A DNA stretch of 64,000 nucleotides, taken from contig NC_092679.1 in NCBI RefSeq assembly GCF_964355755.1, forward strand, positions 10,964,932-11,028,931, given 5' to 3'. Below, piece by piece: positions 20,960 to 31,680 of this stretch. A program made the position numbers and the translations under genes. The notes below the pieces were generated by a model. That model did no database searches, was not told the DNA's origin, and was given only the letters and a program-made list of their open reading frames with translations. Source of the DNA: Antedon mediterranea. Lineage: Eukaryota; Echinodermata; Crinoidea; Comatulida; Antedonidae. Numbering within the stretch: the first letter of the stretch is position 1; every line of letters starts with the position of its first letter.

Positions 20960-21830
20960 TCACCAGTATGGTTGGTAAGTTTTCAACCTGTCAACTTTTG
21001 GCAGAAGCTTGAAGGAAATAAAGATACAGCTCATTCACAAGCTTCATAGGCAGCATTAACTCCCACTTCTCATCTTCTACAATCTCAACCGATTTCATTA
21101 GATGAGCCTTAAAATGACCACCATTATACACTGGTTTGATGAGTTGTGGTATAAAAACTCATGTACTAGGGAAAGACAAGATACTGCCTGGTGATGGCTC
21201 TTTCCCGAGATGAGTGGAGATGGACAGAGATGACATCAAGAAGCAATTCTTATTTCGACCTGGTGAATTATATGGCTTTTGACATGTAGCATTGTGAAAA
21301 TAGTGTTGAGGCCAGTGCTTTTGTTGAAACTGAACTTGTGTTACCTATACAACAGTGACACAAATATCTTAAATGGAAAACATCTCTAAAAGATGTCACA
21401 GAAGCACATACTCTACAACTTCTGAAACTTTTCTAGATAAATGCTCATGACCACCTGAACTATGGCCGGTTACTTCCACTGTATCACTTCCAACAGATTA
21501 CTGATATTGGAGTTTATGAGACGACATGTATGTGTGACAAAGGGACTGGATTGACATCAATTGATCAACGTCATTAAGCATGGTATCATTGGAATAACAC
21601 AAATTAATGATTTCATCAGAGCTGGCAAATCTAGTTGATGAGTTTGAAAGCCAACGTTTAAAGAGAGATGATATCTTGATTAATGAAGAATGCTGCGATT
21701 CTCACAGAGGTGTTTGTTGGCCATGGCATGATGACATTGGACAGAAAATGTTTGAGGAATTGGTAAAAGTTTTGTAGAAGGCAAACTGTCTATATGGGAT
21801 CCTAAGAAAAGGACGAATATTGGCAAAAAA
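20960..21830. pseudogene. Decayed coding patches, possibly nuclease-type transposase
   Basis: A minus-strand stretch at about 21005-21135 reads openly as HFKAHLMKSVEIVED followed by LVNELYLYF. A plus-strand stretch at about 21440-21540 reads AHDHLNYGRLLPLYH, and at 21620-21770 ELANLVDEFESQRL and WPWHDDIGQKMFEEL. The DHLNYGRL segment resembles the DHLNYARY block of the 51.4 kb nuclease element. No frame is continuous, so the assignment is tentative. Confidence 0.3.
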
Positions 21831-22773
21831 TATATATGACGATGAATACAGGTGACAAACTAAACAAAGTAAAAGAGGACTCCTATAGTGATTCTTTGTC
21901 GTATCACATAGTCAGTTGGTACAGTACTATATATAAGAAAGTATGAGCATTTAGGGGTGAAATGAGGTATTGCAGTACTTTTGCCGATTTGTTTCTGAAC
22001 AAGCTTGTTGGGATCACAGATCAGTCTGTTGAAGTTTGATGGATACCATAGTAGAGAACGAAGGAAGGGCAACGCATTCAAGACAGCTCACTGATTAGAA
22101 ATATTTCATTTGGTAGAGTTAGTTGTCATTTAACTGAAGAAGTTTATGAGATGTTTTAATATGAAGAAGTGTACATACTATACTATACCTCCTAATGGTC
22201 AACATTTTGTGTTAATCACCATGTTGTTGTCATAGGCATATCATTTTGTGTCATTTCAATCTAATTTAATTTAACTTACACACGTTTTAATAAGAAATTT
22301 AACCCATTAAAAAAAATGGCGCCATTTTCAAATTTAAAATTTCCACCATTTTGTGTTAATAACCATGTTGTTGTCATAGCCCTATCATTTTATGTGATTT
22401 CAATCAACGTCATAACTTGCACATGTTTTAATAAAGAAATTTAATCCATTTTTTAAAAATGGCAGCCATTTTGAAATTCAAAATGTCAAAATACTGATGA
22501 AGATAGGTTTATAATAATTTTTATATAGCAGAGAACCCATATGGCATTAATTTTAACTTAAAATATTATTCATAATGGGTGTTACTTTGTCCAATATGGT
22601 ACATTTATTAGATATTTTATGTATTGGCGGCCATCTTGGATTTGACACCCTTAAGCTTTTTTAAAAAAATGGCAACATATTTTGTTTATTACTTTACATC
22701 CTAAAGACACTAAATCAGCTGGAATTTTGTTTTTAACAAAAAAATGACACGAAATTACATAGTGGCCTACACA

Positions 22774-22905
22774 ATCAAATATATGTGTGTATGACGTCAC
22801 AGTCGGGAGTTCCCAGAATGCTTTGTAATAAAGTTACACTCTCTCTCATTGATCTCATATAGTCGTCTGTCATTTTATTTCTTGCAACTAATAATTGCAA
22901 TATAT
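22774..22905 (+). repeat. Gypsy-2 3' LTR, remainder
   Basis: Continues the LTR from ATCAAATATATG through the CT-rich tract to GCAATATATA and matches 13812-13945 closely. The last ~18 bp of the 5' LTR are absent, so the element's right edge is truncated and no target duplication can be read. Confidence 0.8.
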
Positions 22906-23767
22906 AATAAGATAAGATTGACCTATATCTGTAGATGTGCAAGAAACTTCGTTTTTTGATTTTCGAGTCGCGCAGCGTAAGTTACGCGCGATTTTATGAA
23001 TTTCAATGATTGATCATAGATTAAAAACCAAAAGTCATTTTGTATTGAAACTTGGTGAAAATTTAAGTCATATCAAGCGCAAACTTTCTATGGATTAAAA
23101 ATGGCAGGTTGCGCAGAAAGTTACGCGCGCACGCGCGCTTAAAATTTCAAATTGCTAAAAATCCATTTCTAATCAACTTTCTACGCGTTTCATGTCATTT
23201 TGAGCATTTCAAAAATTCCTGCAATATTTTTACGCAGGGCAAAAACATGTTTTTTTGGCTTGATTTTTGTTTTTTCAGCCTTCTCTTACCAACTTTCAAA
23301 CAATTTCGACTTAAAATCACGTCATACGAGAACGTAGAATTGAACAATTTGCGCGCGTTTTTGAAAAAAAAAAATCAAAAATTTGTCAAAATTATACCTT
23401 TTTTTAAACAGTCATAGATTCTAAACTACATGGTGAATTTTATTTTTTTTTACATATTCTGGAAGTTGATGAGTTGTAGATATCGAATAATGTATTAATA
23501 TGGCTAACCGGACATTGTGACGTCATCGTATGGCCACGCGAATATATAATTTAGGATTTTTGTATCTTTCGTAATAGGTCATCACATTTAATAGAGCGCA
23601 TCTCCACTTATCCATTTTCCATTTTCACCCCGATTTTGATATTGTCTAGGTCAATCAATTATCTTTCGCATGAGTTAAAAATATTTTAATTCTTTTGACG
23701 TCATCATGCCTAAAAATTTAAATTACGTGTGGCATTAATTTCATCTTTACAGTAAATTTTAATCTTT
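22906..23767. other. Non-coding repeat-like sequence
   Basis: AT-rich with several ACGCGCG patches (22975-23140) and long T runs (23245-23270, 23400, 23441). One short ORF at 23109-23417 has no recognisable features. No terminal repeats seen. Confidence 0.4.
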
Positions 23768-24340
23768 TAATAGGTTTTTTAAACTACTCGCATCAAAAAA
23801 CGTGCACATTAAATCAAATTATGTTTTAAAATTACAAATCACAAATTATAACTCTTGGCTCTTGTTGAAAAATGAAGTTTTTTGGACAAGTAGTTGTCGA
23901 GAAAATGCAATTTCAGTTTACTTGGTACTTTAAGACTGCTCGCCGGCTTTTGAAAAATTCTGTCCTATCTTTTAACACTAGCAGGTCTAAAAAAGTATAC
24001 TAAAAAGTGGTCCAGAATTGGGACTGCGGTCCGAAATGGTCCCAAAATTTAATGGAATGGTCCTTGACCACATATCTATCTGTACATTCATTTTGGTAAA
24101 GATCTTGTAATTACTTTTTGAGTAATCCTGCTAACAAACAAACAAACAAACAGACAGACAAACAAATGAAAGCACTCAGAAACTGAGTGAAATACTTGGC
24201 AAAATATATCCACTGACTCGGAGCATGTTGAAATATACATTTTTTTTGCTTTAGGTATTAGCTTTACATTGTTAAAATCCTGCTGGGGTTAATAATTTGT
24301 TTAAATAATTTTTTGATACAAACAACTCCGGCATTGCAAC
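23768..24340 (+). repeat. Dispersed repeat R1, copy 1
   Basis: Starts near TTTTTTAAACTACTCGCATC and shares TTTTTTGGACAAGTAGTTG, TCCTATCTTTTAACACTAGC and an (ACAA)n tract (about 24135-24165) with copy 2 at 24606-25200. A third copy lies reversed at 46430-46830. The three copies fix its extent to about 500-590 bp. No coding potential. Confidence 0.75.
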
Positions 24341-24605
24341 AATGACCTTTCTAAAATCAAGATTGACCAGAATAATGATCGAGGAGTGTCTTGAAGCTGT
24401 ACCGATTTGCCGCGCCTCTGCCTTAACCCATGTAGTAATATATCAATTTACCTGAAAATCAATAGGCATGTTCTGTAAGTATATACCTGATGAAATAAGG
24501 AAGGACACACGCTGGTGCTAACAAAACTACTTATCAACTTACAATAGTTTAATTTGAATAACAATAGAACAGCAACGCCAAAAACAAACGGGTGAATTTG
24601 AAAAG

Positions 24606-25200
24606 AAATAGGTTTTTTTAAAACTACTCGTATAAAAAAGCTGGTACACTCAATCAACTTTTGTTTTAAAATAAAAATCACAATTTATAACTCTTGCCTC
24701 TTGTACAAAAATGATGTTTTTTGGACAAGTAGTTCTCGAGAAAATGCAATTTCAGTACACTTGTTACTTTAAGACTGCTTTTGAAAATTGTCTCCTATCT
24801 TTTAACACTAGCCGGTCTGAAAATAATATCATTTTTGTTATTTGTGAAGTTATTAAAAAACCAATTTTGTTAATTTTCAATAGGCATGGTCTGACAATAT
24901 ATATCTATCTACACCCAAAAATTCAGAACGATAACTTGAAAACTGTAGGCGCTATCGTGCTAACAAACAAACAAACAAACATACATACAAACAAAGTGAA
25001 TACTATACTTGGCAAAATTCTTTTTTGCCAAGTAACAAATGAAAGCACTCACAAACTGAGTGAAGTACTTGGCAAAATATATCCACTGATTGAGAGCATA
25101 TTGAAAATTTTTTTGATTTAGTAGGTATTAGCTTTACATGGTTCAAATCCTGCTAGGGTTTATAATTTGGTTAAATAATTTTTAATACAAATAATGACCT
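24606..25200 (+). repeat. Dispersed repeat R1, copy 2
   Basis: Second direct copy, about 840 bp after copy 1. It lacks the tract around 24000-24110 but keeps the AAACAAACAAAC tract (about 24965) and the same tail (GGTATTAGCTTTACAT). 24341-24605 between the copies is non-coding and unassigned. Confidence 0.75.
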
Positions 25201-26011
25201 TTCTGAAGATCTCAAGATTGAACTGGGAAAATATGGACGTCTAAAGAGAATGATTACAATTAAATAATACTCTCTTTAGTGTCCATCGACTCTAGTCTAG
25301 GGATTAGGGCCTTTTATTTAGTGAAATAGTTAATAGGCAATACTAGTAAGTAATGCTAATCATTATTATTGGTACTATAGTTCCACAGAGTTATAGATAG
25401 CCTAATTATTTTGAATTTAGTATAATACTAATAATAGGTTAGGTTAGCCTATCTACTAACTACTATATAGCCTACTACTACTACTACTAGGCCTGCCTAC
25501 CATTGCAATTAGATGAATTGTTCGAAAACAGGCGGATTGATAGGCCTAGCTAGATAGAGTAATACAACACACCTTTCGTAGTACAGCAGGTATTTTGAGA
25601 CAGAAAGTATACTTTTAGTGTTAGTGTTATATATAATCTAGCATAGAATAGCTAGCCGCTAGGCCTATGCCTAATTAAAATCATAGATCCGGTTACCTAG
25701 CTGAACATACATACAGCCATTTGACTTGGAATTTTAAGTAGATAATTGATTACAATACCATCTGTTTGGTAGTGAGGGCCTTCATGTCACAAACAGGGCT
25801 GTTAAAATAATTATTTTCCTAGCTAGAGTGGGAATTAACTTTGGTACCTCCTCTGTTGTTACATTACTAGGGCTAGCCAGTGTCAATTTTAGTACAGTAT
25901 TAATTTGATGATTTGGTACATTAATTTTTTTTTTAAATTTAAATTGTAAAATTGTTTTTCCTTATTCTATACCTCTTTACTTCACACTGTGCTTTATTGT
26001 TTTACGTTTAG
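25201..26011. other. AT-rich non-coding region upstream of the 26 kb exons
   Basis: Holds an imperfect hairpin at about 25233-25292, a CTA/ACT microsatellite near 25470-25490 and AGGCCTA words. May be intron of the following gene. No exon was recognised in it. Confidence 0.4.
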
Positions 26012-26696
26012 TCATGCAGAAAGACATAGCACAGCTTCTGGGCCGACCAGGACAACAGTTTCTACTCACCTTCCTACAACATCGACGCCTATAGAAGGTG
26101 CTCATTTAAGAACTACACTATCTGGTGGTTCAGGTACAAGGTATGAAAATTTAGATATAATACAAATTTTGTTATGAAATATATTACTAATAATATTAAT
26201 ACTTAAATTAGATCACATGGGATTCACATAGTGAACGGTTGCTTTCTACACTCACGATTACATGGCTTCAACACTCACTACTAACTGACTTCTCAATAGG
26301 AACTCTACAAATATAACTATAAAATATAGAAATTGTCATTGATCATAAATTGTTCTTTAGAATTTCTTCAATATCTGGAATTGATAGATTGAGCAGTAAC
26401 TCAAGTACTGTAACCGCTTTTCCAAGTGCTTCCAGTTCTTCAAAACTGTCATCTTCTGAAGATGGAAGGTAAGTTTAAACTAAAATTGCAGCGCTTTACA
26501 CTTTTCTGTTTCACTTAATTGAACAGACAGCAAAATCCTTGTCTGTGGCTTGATAATACCCTGCACTCTTTATACACTATGCCAATCTGATTACTGTTAT
26601 TGAGAAATAAAATGGCATTAAAACTGTTATTTTTTTAGTATAAGCAACATTAAAGAAGAGGACAGACCCAGATGCTCTGCTGAAATATTAAAGTAA
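26012..26696 (+). CDS. Three terminal exons of an unknown Ser/Thr-rich protein (possible host gene)
   Basis: Three open segments are each bordered by splice signals and keep the same phase. Exon 26012-26140 follows CGTTTAG and ends at AAG|GTATGA. Exon 26361-26468 follows CTTTAG and ends at AAG|GTAAGT. Exon 26639-26696 follows TTTTTTAG and ends in TAA. All three junctions are phase 2, exon lengths 129 and 108 are multiples of three, and the frame stays open throughout. The product is Ser/Thr-rich (STASGPTRTTVSTH, SASSSSKLSSSEDG) and ends KEEDRPRCSAEILK. No domain recognised, and upstream exons are not identified. Confidence 0.55.
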
Positions 26697-26848
26697 CTGA
26701 ATTCTGTATACTTTTCATTTTATATGTTACAATGTATTAATTTTAATTACATAGTTTAAAATCCTTTCCCCCTCGATTGCTAGTGTTTCTAATCACAAAA
26801 TTAAGAGGTTGACCTACTGTACAAAGGTACTGGGGAGATATAACAAAT

Positions 26849-26861
26849 TGGCGACGAGGAT
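26849..26861 (+). promoter_or_regulatory. Gypsy-3 primer-binding site, tRNA-Ser type
   Basis: TGGCGACGAGGAT complements the 3' end of tRNA-Ser(GCU) including CCA. It lies 23 bp before the gag ATG at 26885. The preceding 5' LTR could not be delimited, because the 3' LTR is not found in the window. Confidence 0.7.
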
Positions 26862-26884
26862 CGGATTTTAAATTCTAAGTGAAA

Positions 26885-28920
26885 ATGGCTGGAATTTCAC
26901 CACCAGTACCGTTTCTACCTACTATATTTACCGTTTTTACCTATCTATATGCTTGGACCTTTACTATTTTTAATTTATGTTAATGACTTACCTAATTCCT
27001 CTTCCCTCTTAAATTTTGTTCTTTTTGCTGATGACACTAACATTTTGTTTTCATACAAAAATATTACTGAACTTAGTTAAGATTTCCAATTGGCTCAATT
27101 TAAATAAATTATCTTTGAATATTAATAAAACTAATTATATTTTTTTTAATTATAAAATAAAAAATATAGACTCGGTTGTTATTAAAATTAATGATAGTGT
27201 AATCAAACAAGTTATTGAAACAAAATTTCTCGGTGTTATCCTAGACTCAAAGTTATCCTGGCAGTCCCATCGTAACAATATTTCAAATATAATTTCTAGA
27301 AACATTGGAATAATGAATAAACTAAAGCACTATCTCCCACAGCACATTCTTTTATCTTTATATAACACCTTAGTTTTACCCTATATTAATTATTGTAACA
27401 TATCTTGGGCTACCACAGACGAGTCCTGAAGCAACCAATATTGACAACATCTTTAAACTACAAAAACGTGCTACCAGGATTTGTGCAGGGTCAACCAGAA
27501 TAGCTCACACCAAAAACTTATTTAATAAATTTAATATACTTAATGTATTTGATTTACACAAATTACAAACTTATATTTTTATGTATCGTCTAAAAAATCA
27601 CTCTTACCAAATCATATTATTTCTTTATTTCCTAAACAACAACCTGATATTTACAATTACAATACAAGATTTGCTAAAACAAATATTTTATCTGAAAAGC
27701 ATACATTTCATTTAAGAAGAAAATCGATTTTTTATAATGGTCCACAAAACTATGGAATTTATTAAGTATTTCATTAAAATCTCTTCCTAATCTACCTTTG
27801 TTCAAATCTAACCTAAAAAAGTCTTTGGTCGCAGCATATGGCAGCTAAATCTCCTGTTCTTGTTCTTCTTGTTTCTTTTCTTCTTCGCTTAATTGAATTG
27901 AATACCTTTCATATTGTTCATCTTGTAATTTTACTATTGTCTTAGCAATTTAAGCTTCTGTATTTTTATTGTAAGCCGGACTGCTATAGTATACCTTCAT
28001 TATTTTTTAAATTTTATTTTTTTAAATTTTTAACCCCTTTTAACTGGTGGTCGCGACTTAAAGTTGTCCGCAACTTATTTTGACCTCCATCCGCACATTT
28101 TTGATGTTTTTTTTGTTTATTGTAATTTTCTTATTTGCAATTTGTAATTTTTATCTTTTATTTTAAAATGTGTGGAGAAACTAATAAAACAAACAAACAA
28201 ACAAACCTACTCCAGGCAAATCAACGTTAAAGTTTGAACAATGGTTTGGATTTTTTACAAATTATACACTTACGTCTGGAAGTGACCGATGCAATGCTGA
28301 AAGAAGAAAAGCACTTTTACTACATTGTCTTGGTACTGAGGGTCAACGTATTTACAGCTCTTTACCAGAAAGAGAAATTGATCCAGATGATGAAATTAAT
28401 TCATATGATGCAACTGTTGCCAAATTGCGGGCACATTTCAACCCAAGATTAAACGTTGTAGCGGAAAGATACAAATTTCGGCAACGTAGACAACTCCAGG
28501 ATGAAACATCAGATGAGTATGTAAGAGAACTTCGACAGTTATCAATTTCATGTAATTTCGGTGTAATAGCTGATGAAATGATAAGAGATCAGTTAGTTGA
28601 GAAAACTAATTCTTTCCGTATTCGTGAAAGATTACTTCTGGAACCTGAACTTACATTAAATACTGCCATAGAAATTGCAAGGCAATGCGAACATTCTGCA
28701 AAAGAATGCCAAATAATAGGTAAAGCTGAACTACCAGTACCTGTTGAGCAGATACGAAAGAGTACTGTAATTACAAACCTAAACAACAGCCAGCAAAATA
28801 CAAATCTAGTGAGTACTGTTTTCGTTGTGGTTCGAAATCGCACAAAGCAAATGATGTCAAATACAAGGCAAAGAAAGCTAAATGTAATAAATGCCGTAAG
28901 ATAGGACATTTTGCTAGTGT
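26885..28920 (+). pseudogene. Gypsy-3 gag, split by a non-LTR insertion
   Basis: ATG 26885 starts MAGISPPVPFLPT (to 26923). The frame resumes after the insertion at 28212 with PGKSTLKFEQWFGFF and runs open through the gag core (LRAHFNPRLNVVAERYKF). A frameshift at about 28770 leads to two CCHC knuckles, CFRCGSKSHKAND and CNKCRKIGHFAS. In both, the final Cys position is read as Val, which would spoil zinc binding unless small deletions explain it. Confidence 0.85.
26924..28204 (+). mobile_element. Element D: 5'-truncated non-LTR retrotransposon inside Gypsy-3 gag
   Basis: 1,281 bp flanked by 7-bp duplications ACCTACT (26917-26923, 28205-28211). It carries the end of an RT (VLFADDTNILF near 27018-27050, then ETKFLGVILDSKLSW and LYNTLVLPYINYC at 27016-27429). 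The C-terminal domain follows in other frames to about 27850. The 3' UTR ends in an (AAAC)n tail at about 28185-28204, as in several CR1/L2-group elements. Removing it with one ACCTACT restores gag exactly. Confidence 0.88.
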
Positions 28921-29880
28921 TGAAATTGAAAATATTGATGAAACCATATCTGTTAATGTGATGGTTAACAGAAAATTACGCACTGACGTATTGATAGGTC
29001 ATTCAGCAAAAGTGAACATGACCATAGATACTGGTTCACCAGTTACAATTCTACTCAAGAGAATCTATAATCGATATTTTGTCAACGAAGCTCTACAAAA
29101 GGCGTCAATCAAACTGATGACCTACTCCAAGGAACCGATACATGTGTATGGATTTGTGAATTTACCAGTTACGCTTACAAGTGAGCCAGAGAATAAAGTG
29201 CACGCGAAGATTTACATCGTAGAAAAAGGATCGCCTATACTCGGAATGGACTTGATTAGCAACCTAACTATTAACATTGTGAAAGGACAAATTGCTTGCG
29301 TCCAAGTCGCTACAGATACTACTACAACTGATGCTGAATATAAAGAAGAACTGAAAAAGAACTATCCGAGATTGTTCAGTGGGAATGTGGGACCCGCGAA
29401 GGATTTCGTACATAAAGTTATGGTCCGCGAACACTGTACACCTAAAATACAGAAATTACAAAGCTTACCATTTACGGTAAGAGACAAAGTTGCCAAAGAA
29501 CTTGATAGGTTAGAAAGCCAAGGAATTATAGAGAAAATTAATGCAAGTCCTTGGGTAAGTCCTATTGTTGTAGTAGGTAAAAAATCCGGTGATGTACATA
29601 TTTGTATAGATTTAAGAGAAGTTAACAAAGAACTTGTAGTTGACCAATTTCCTTTACCCGATATTTCAGAATTATTCAATTCATTGCATGGTGCTACTGT
29701 ATTTTCTACGTTAGATCTTAGATCTGCGTACCATCAATTAACATTACATAAAGAAAGTACAGTAATACATCAGAACCATTAAGGTATTTGCTAAGGAAAG
29801 AAAATGCATGGTGCTACTGTATTTTCTACGTTAGATCTTAGATCTGCGTACCATCAATTAACATTACATAAAGAAAGTAG
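28921..29880 (+). pseudogene. Gypsy-3 protease and N-terminal reverse transcriptase
   Basis: Protease: TIDTGSPVTILL (about 29020) and SPILGMDLI. RT: QGIIEKINASPWVSP, CIDLREVNKELVVDQ, FPLPDISELF and VFSTLDLRSAYHQL (the catalytic Asp motif). The reading frame is then broken by a local rearrangement (29689-30046). The YxDD segment of RT is missing. Confidence 0.88.
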
Positions 29881-30046
29881 GGATTTAACTGCTTTTATTA
29901 CGCATCAAGGCCTTTACCGTTATAAGAGAGAATGTTTTGGTATGAATTGAGAACTGCTTTGGGAATGTTTGGATACTATGCAAAATTTGTACCAAATTAT
30001 GCGACTACATCTGAACCATTAAGGTATTTGCTAAGGAAAGAAAATG
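29689..30046 (+). repeat. Interleaved direct repeats within Gypsy-3 RT
   Basis: Block a (29689-29762) is repeated at 29805-29878 almost without change. Block b (about 29766-29805, ACCATTAAGGTATTTGC) recurs at about 30010-30046, giving the order a-b-a-x-b. The only native order is a-x-b, so a copy of b-a was inserted. Both switch points share AAAATGC. The frame is destroyed here. Confidence 0.85.
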
Positions 30047-30656
30047 CGTTTGTGTGGGGTACTGAACAACAAGCCACATTTGATAAATTAAAGAATAGTA
30101 TTGCTAAAAGTACTGCATTGAATTTGTTTGATCCCAAATTATCAGTGATTAAGTCAAATTAAAGATAACATTGAAATTCCTATTGCATTTACATCCCGTA
30201 CATTGACAAGTGCAGAGCGTAATTATTCAACGGGAGAGAAAGAAGCATTAGCTTGTGTATATGCTTGTAAAAAATGGCTTAATTACTTATGGGTAACAAA
30301 TTTACATTACGTACTGACCACAAGGCTAAGTTCATGTGCTACAGGTCATAAAACCATGCGAATTGCTAGATAGGCAGAGTGGCTACTTAATTTAGATTAT
30401 GTGATTGAATATAACGGAAAATAATCCTACAGTTGATAATAGTGATGAATATGTATTAAGTTATATATTGGATGCTAACACTTGCATTACAAAACAAGAG
30501 TTAATTAAGGAAACAAATACTGACCATGTGTCAACATTACTTAAGAAGTATATTACAACTGCATGGCCAAGTAAGAAAATGTTAAACGAGGAATTAATCC
30601 CAAAATCATTGCAATGTAAAATAATTGATCAAGCATTTAATCTTTCTTTATTCTGA
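29932..30656 (+). pseudogene. Gypsy-3 RT/RNase H and linker to integrase
   Basis: The tether YYAKFVPNYATTSEPLRYLL and AFVWGTEQQATFDKL precede RNase H in a second frame (AFTSRTLTSAERNYS, GEKEALACVYACKKW, 30170-30300). The linker ORF (30405-30656) reads DEYVLSYILDANTCITKQE. The integrase should follow at once, but the sequence is interrupted at about 30656 by minus-strand retrotransposons and resumes near 39470. Confidence 0.82.
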
Positions 30657-30659
30657 AAT

Positions 30660-31680
30660 ACACTTTCAATACAATGTACTGATTTCCAAAGTGGTTCAGT
30701 TCTTAACTACATAAATGTAAACAAAATACAGCAGTACATAAATGGACAAAAGAAAATATAAAATTAAACCTAAAATTATCAAAAAGTTTTGAAATTTGTA
30801 ATTTGAAAGTTGATACTGTCATATCATAAAGATCATTTTTTATTTTGTTAGGTAGAAAGTTCCATAATTTTGTAGATCTGTAATTAAAAGTTCTTTTACC
30901 TTGAGTATTATTCCATTTGGGTATTATCAAAGTGTTGTTACTTTGACTTCGTGTACCTTTATTGTGACTCTCTTCAGTAAATATAAATTGAGTTGATAAA
31001 TAGGGTGGTGCATGTCCATTTAGGCACTTGAAAAGTAATATTAGAATATGTTCATTCCATTTGTCCTTTAGTGTACTCCAACCAAGTGAGTTTAGGATAT
31101 CACTAACATGAGTTTTGATATCTACAGATAATAATATTCTACCTAATCTATTTAATAAAATTTGAAGAGAATCTGAAAAGTTTACTTTACAATTTGACCA
31201 GACACAACTACAATAATCAAATAAAGGAATAACTAGTGCATTGGCTAACATTTTCAGAGTGTTTGATCTTGGAATAAAATATTTTATACGACGTATAACA
31301 CCAATGCATTTGGCAACTTTTGATGAAAGGCTATCAATATGATCCGCCCATGTTAGTTGAGTGTCAAAAGTTACACCTAAATATTTAAAAGAATTTACTC
31401 TCTCAATAATATGGTTATTAAAAGAAACAGAGATATTTTTAAACTTACTATACATGTGAGTAGTACTAAAAACCATAAGCTTTGTCTTTTTAATATTTAA
31501 TGTTAGTTGGTTACCATTAAGCCATTGAGTAACTTGATTAAAATTTACATCTATTTCATTTTGAAGCCTAAGTGGGTCAGATGAACTACATAAAAGTGTG
31601 GTATCATCAGCATACATGACACATTTACATGATAAAGAATTAGGAAGTGAGTTAACATATAAACTAAAAAGCAATGGTCC
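30660..31680 (-). pseudogene. Element C: C-terminal half of reverse transcriptase and 3' end
   Basis: The minus-strand ORF (31674-30703, 323 aa) begins inside RT and carries VMYADDTTLLC, GNQLTLNIKKTK and FKYLGVTFDTQLTW. The C-terminal domain follows (LVIPLFDYCSCVWSN, GTRSQSNNTLI). The element's 3' end lies near 30660 against Gypsy-3. RT motif PQGSILGPLLF is just upstream in the same frame after a TGA. Confidence 0.88.

Larger units (their letters stand above)
18627..22772. mobile_element. 4.1 kb non-autonomous element with imperfect ~150-bp terminal inverted repeats
   Basis: Ends GTGTAGGC (18627-18634) and GCCTACAC (22765-22772) are perfect complements. The next 140 bp of each arm still align on opposite strands, up to a shared AAGATGGCCGCC block at about 18773-18784 and 22630-22645. 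It splits the Gypsy-2 3' LTR exactly between its bases 18 and 19. No convincing target duplication remains. No ORF has transposase signatures. Inside are a smaller fold-back sequence, a MITE and patches of decayed coding sequence. It may be a composite of several insertions. Confidence 0.65.

Noticed and set aside
24120-24170. (ACAA)n and AAAC tracts considered as a CRISPR-like or satellite array
   Set aside because: Simple microsatellites within repeat R1. No spacers or fixed repeat length.
25130-25160. GGTTCAAATCC, resembling a tRNA/SINE B box
   Set aside because: No A box at the right distance, and the parallel copy at 24262-24285 lacks the motif.
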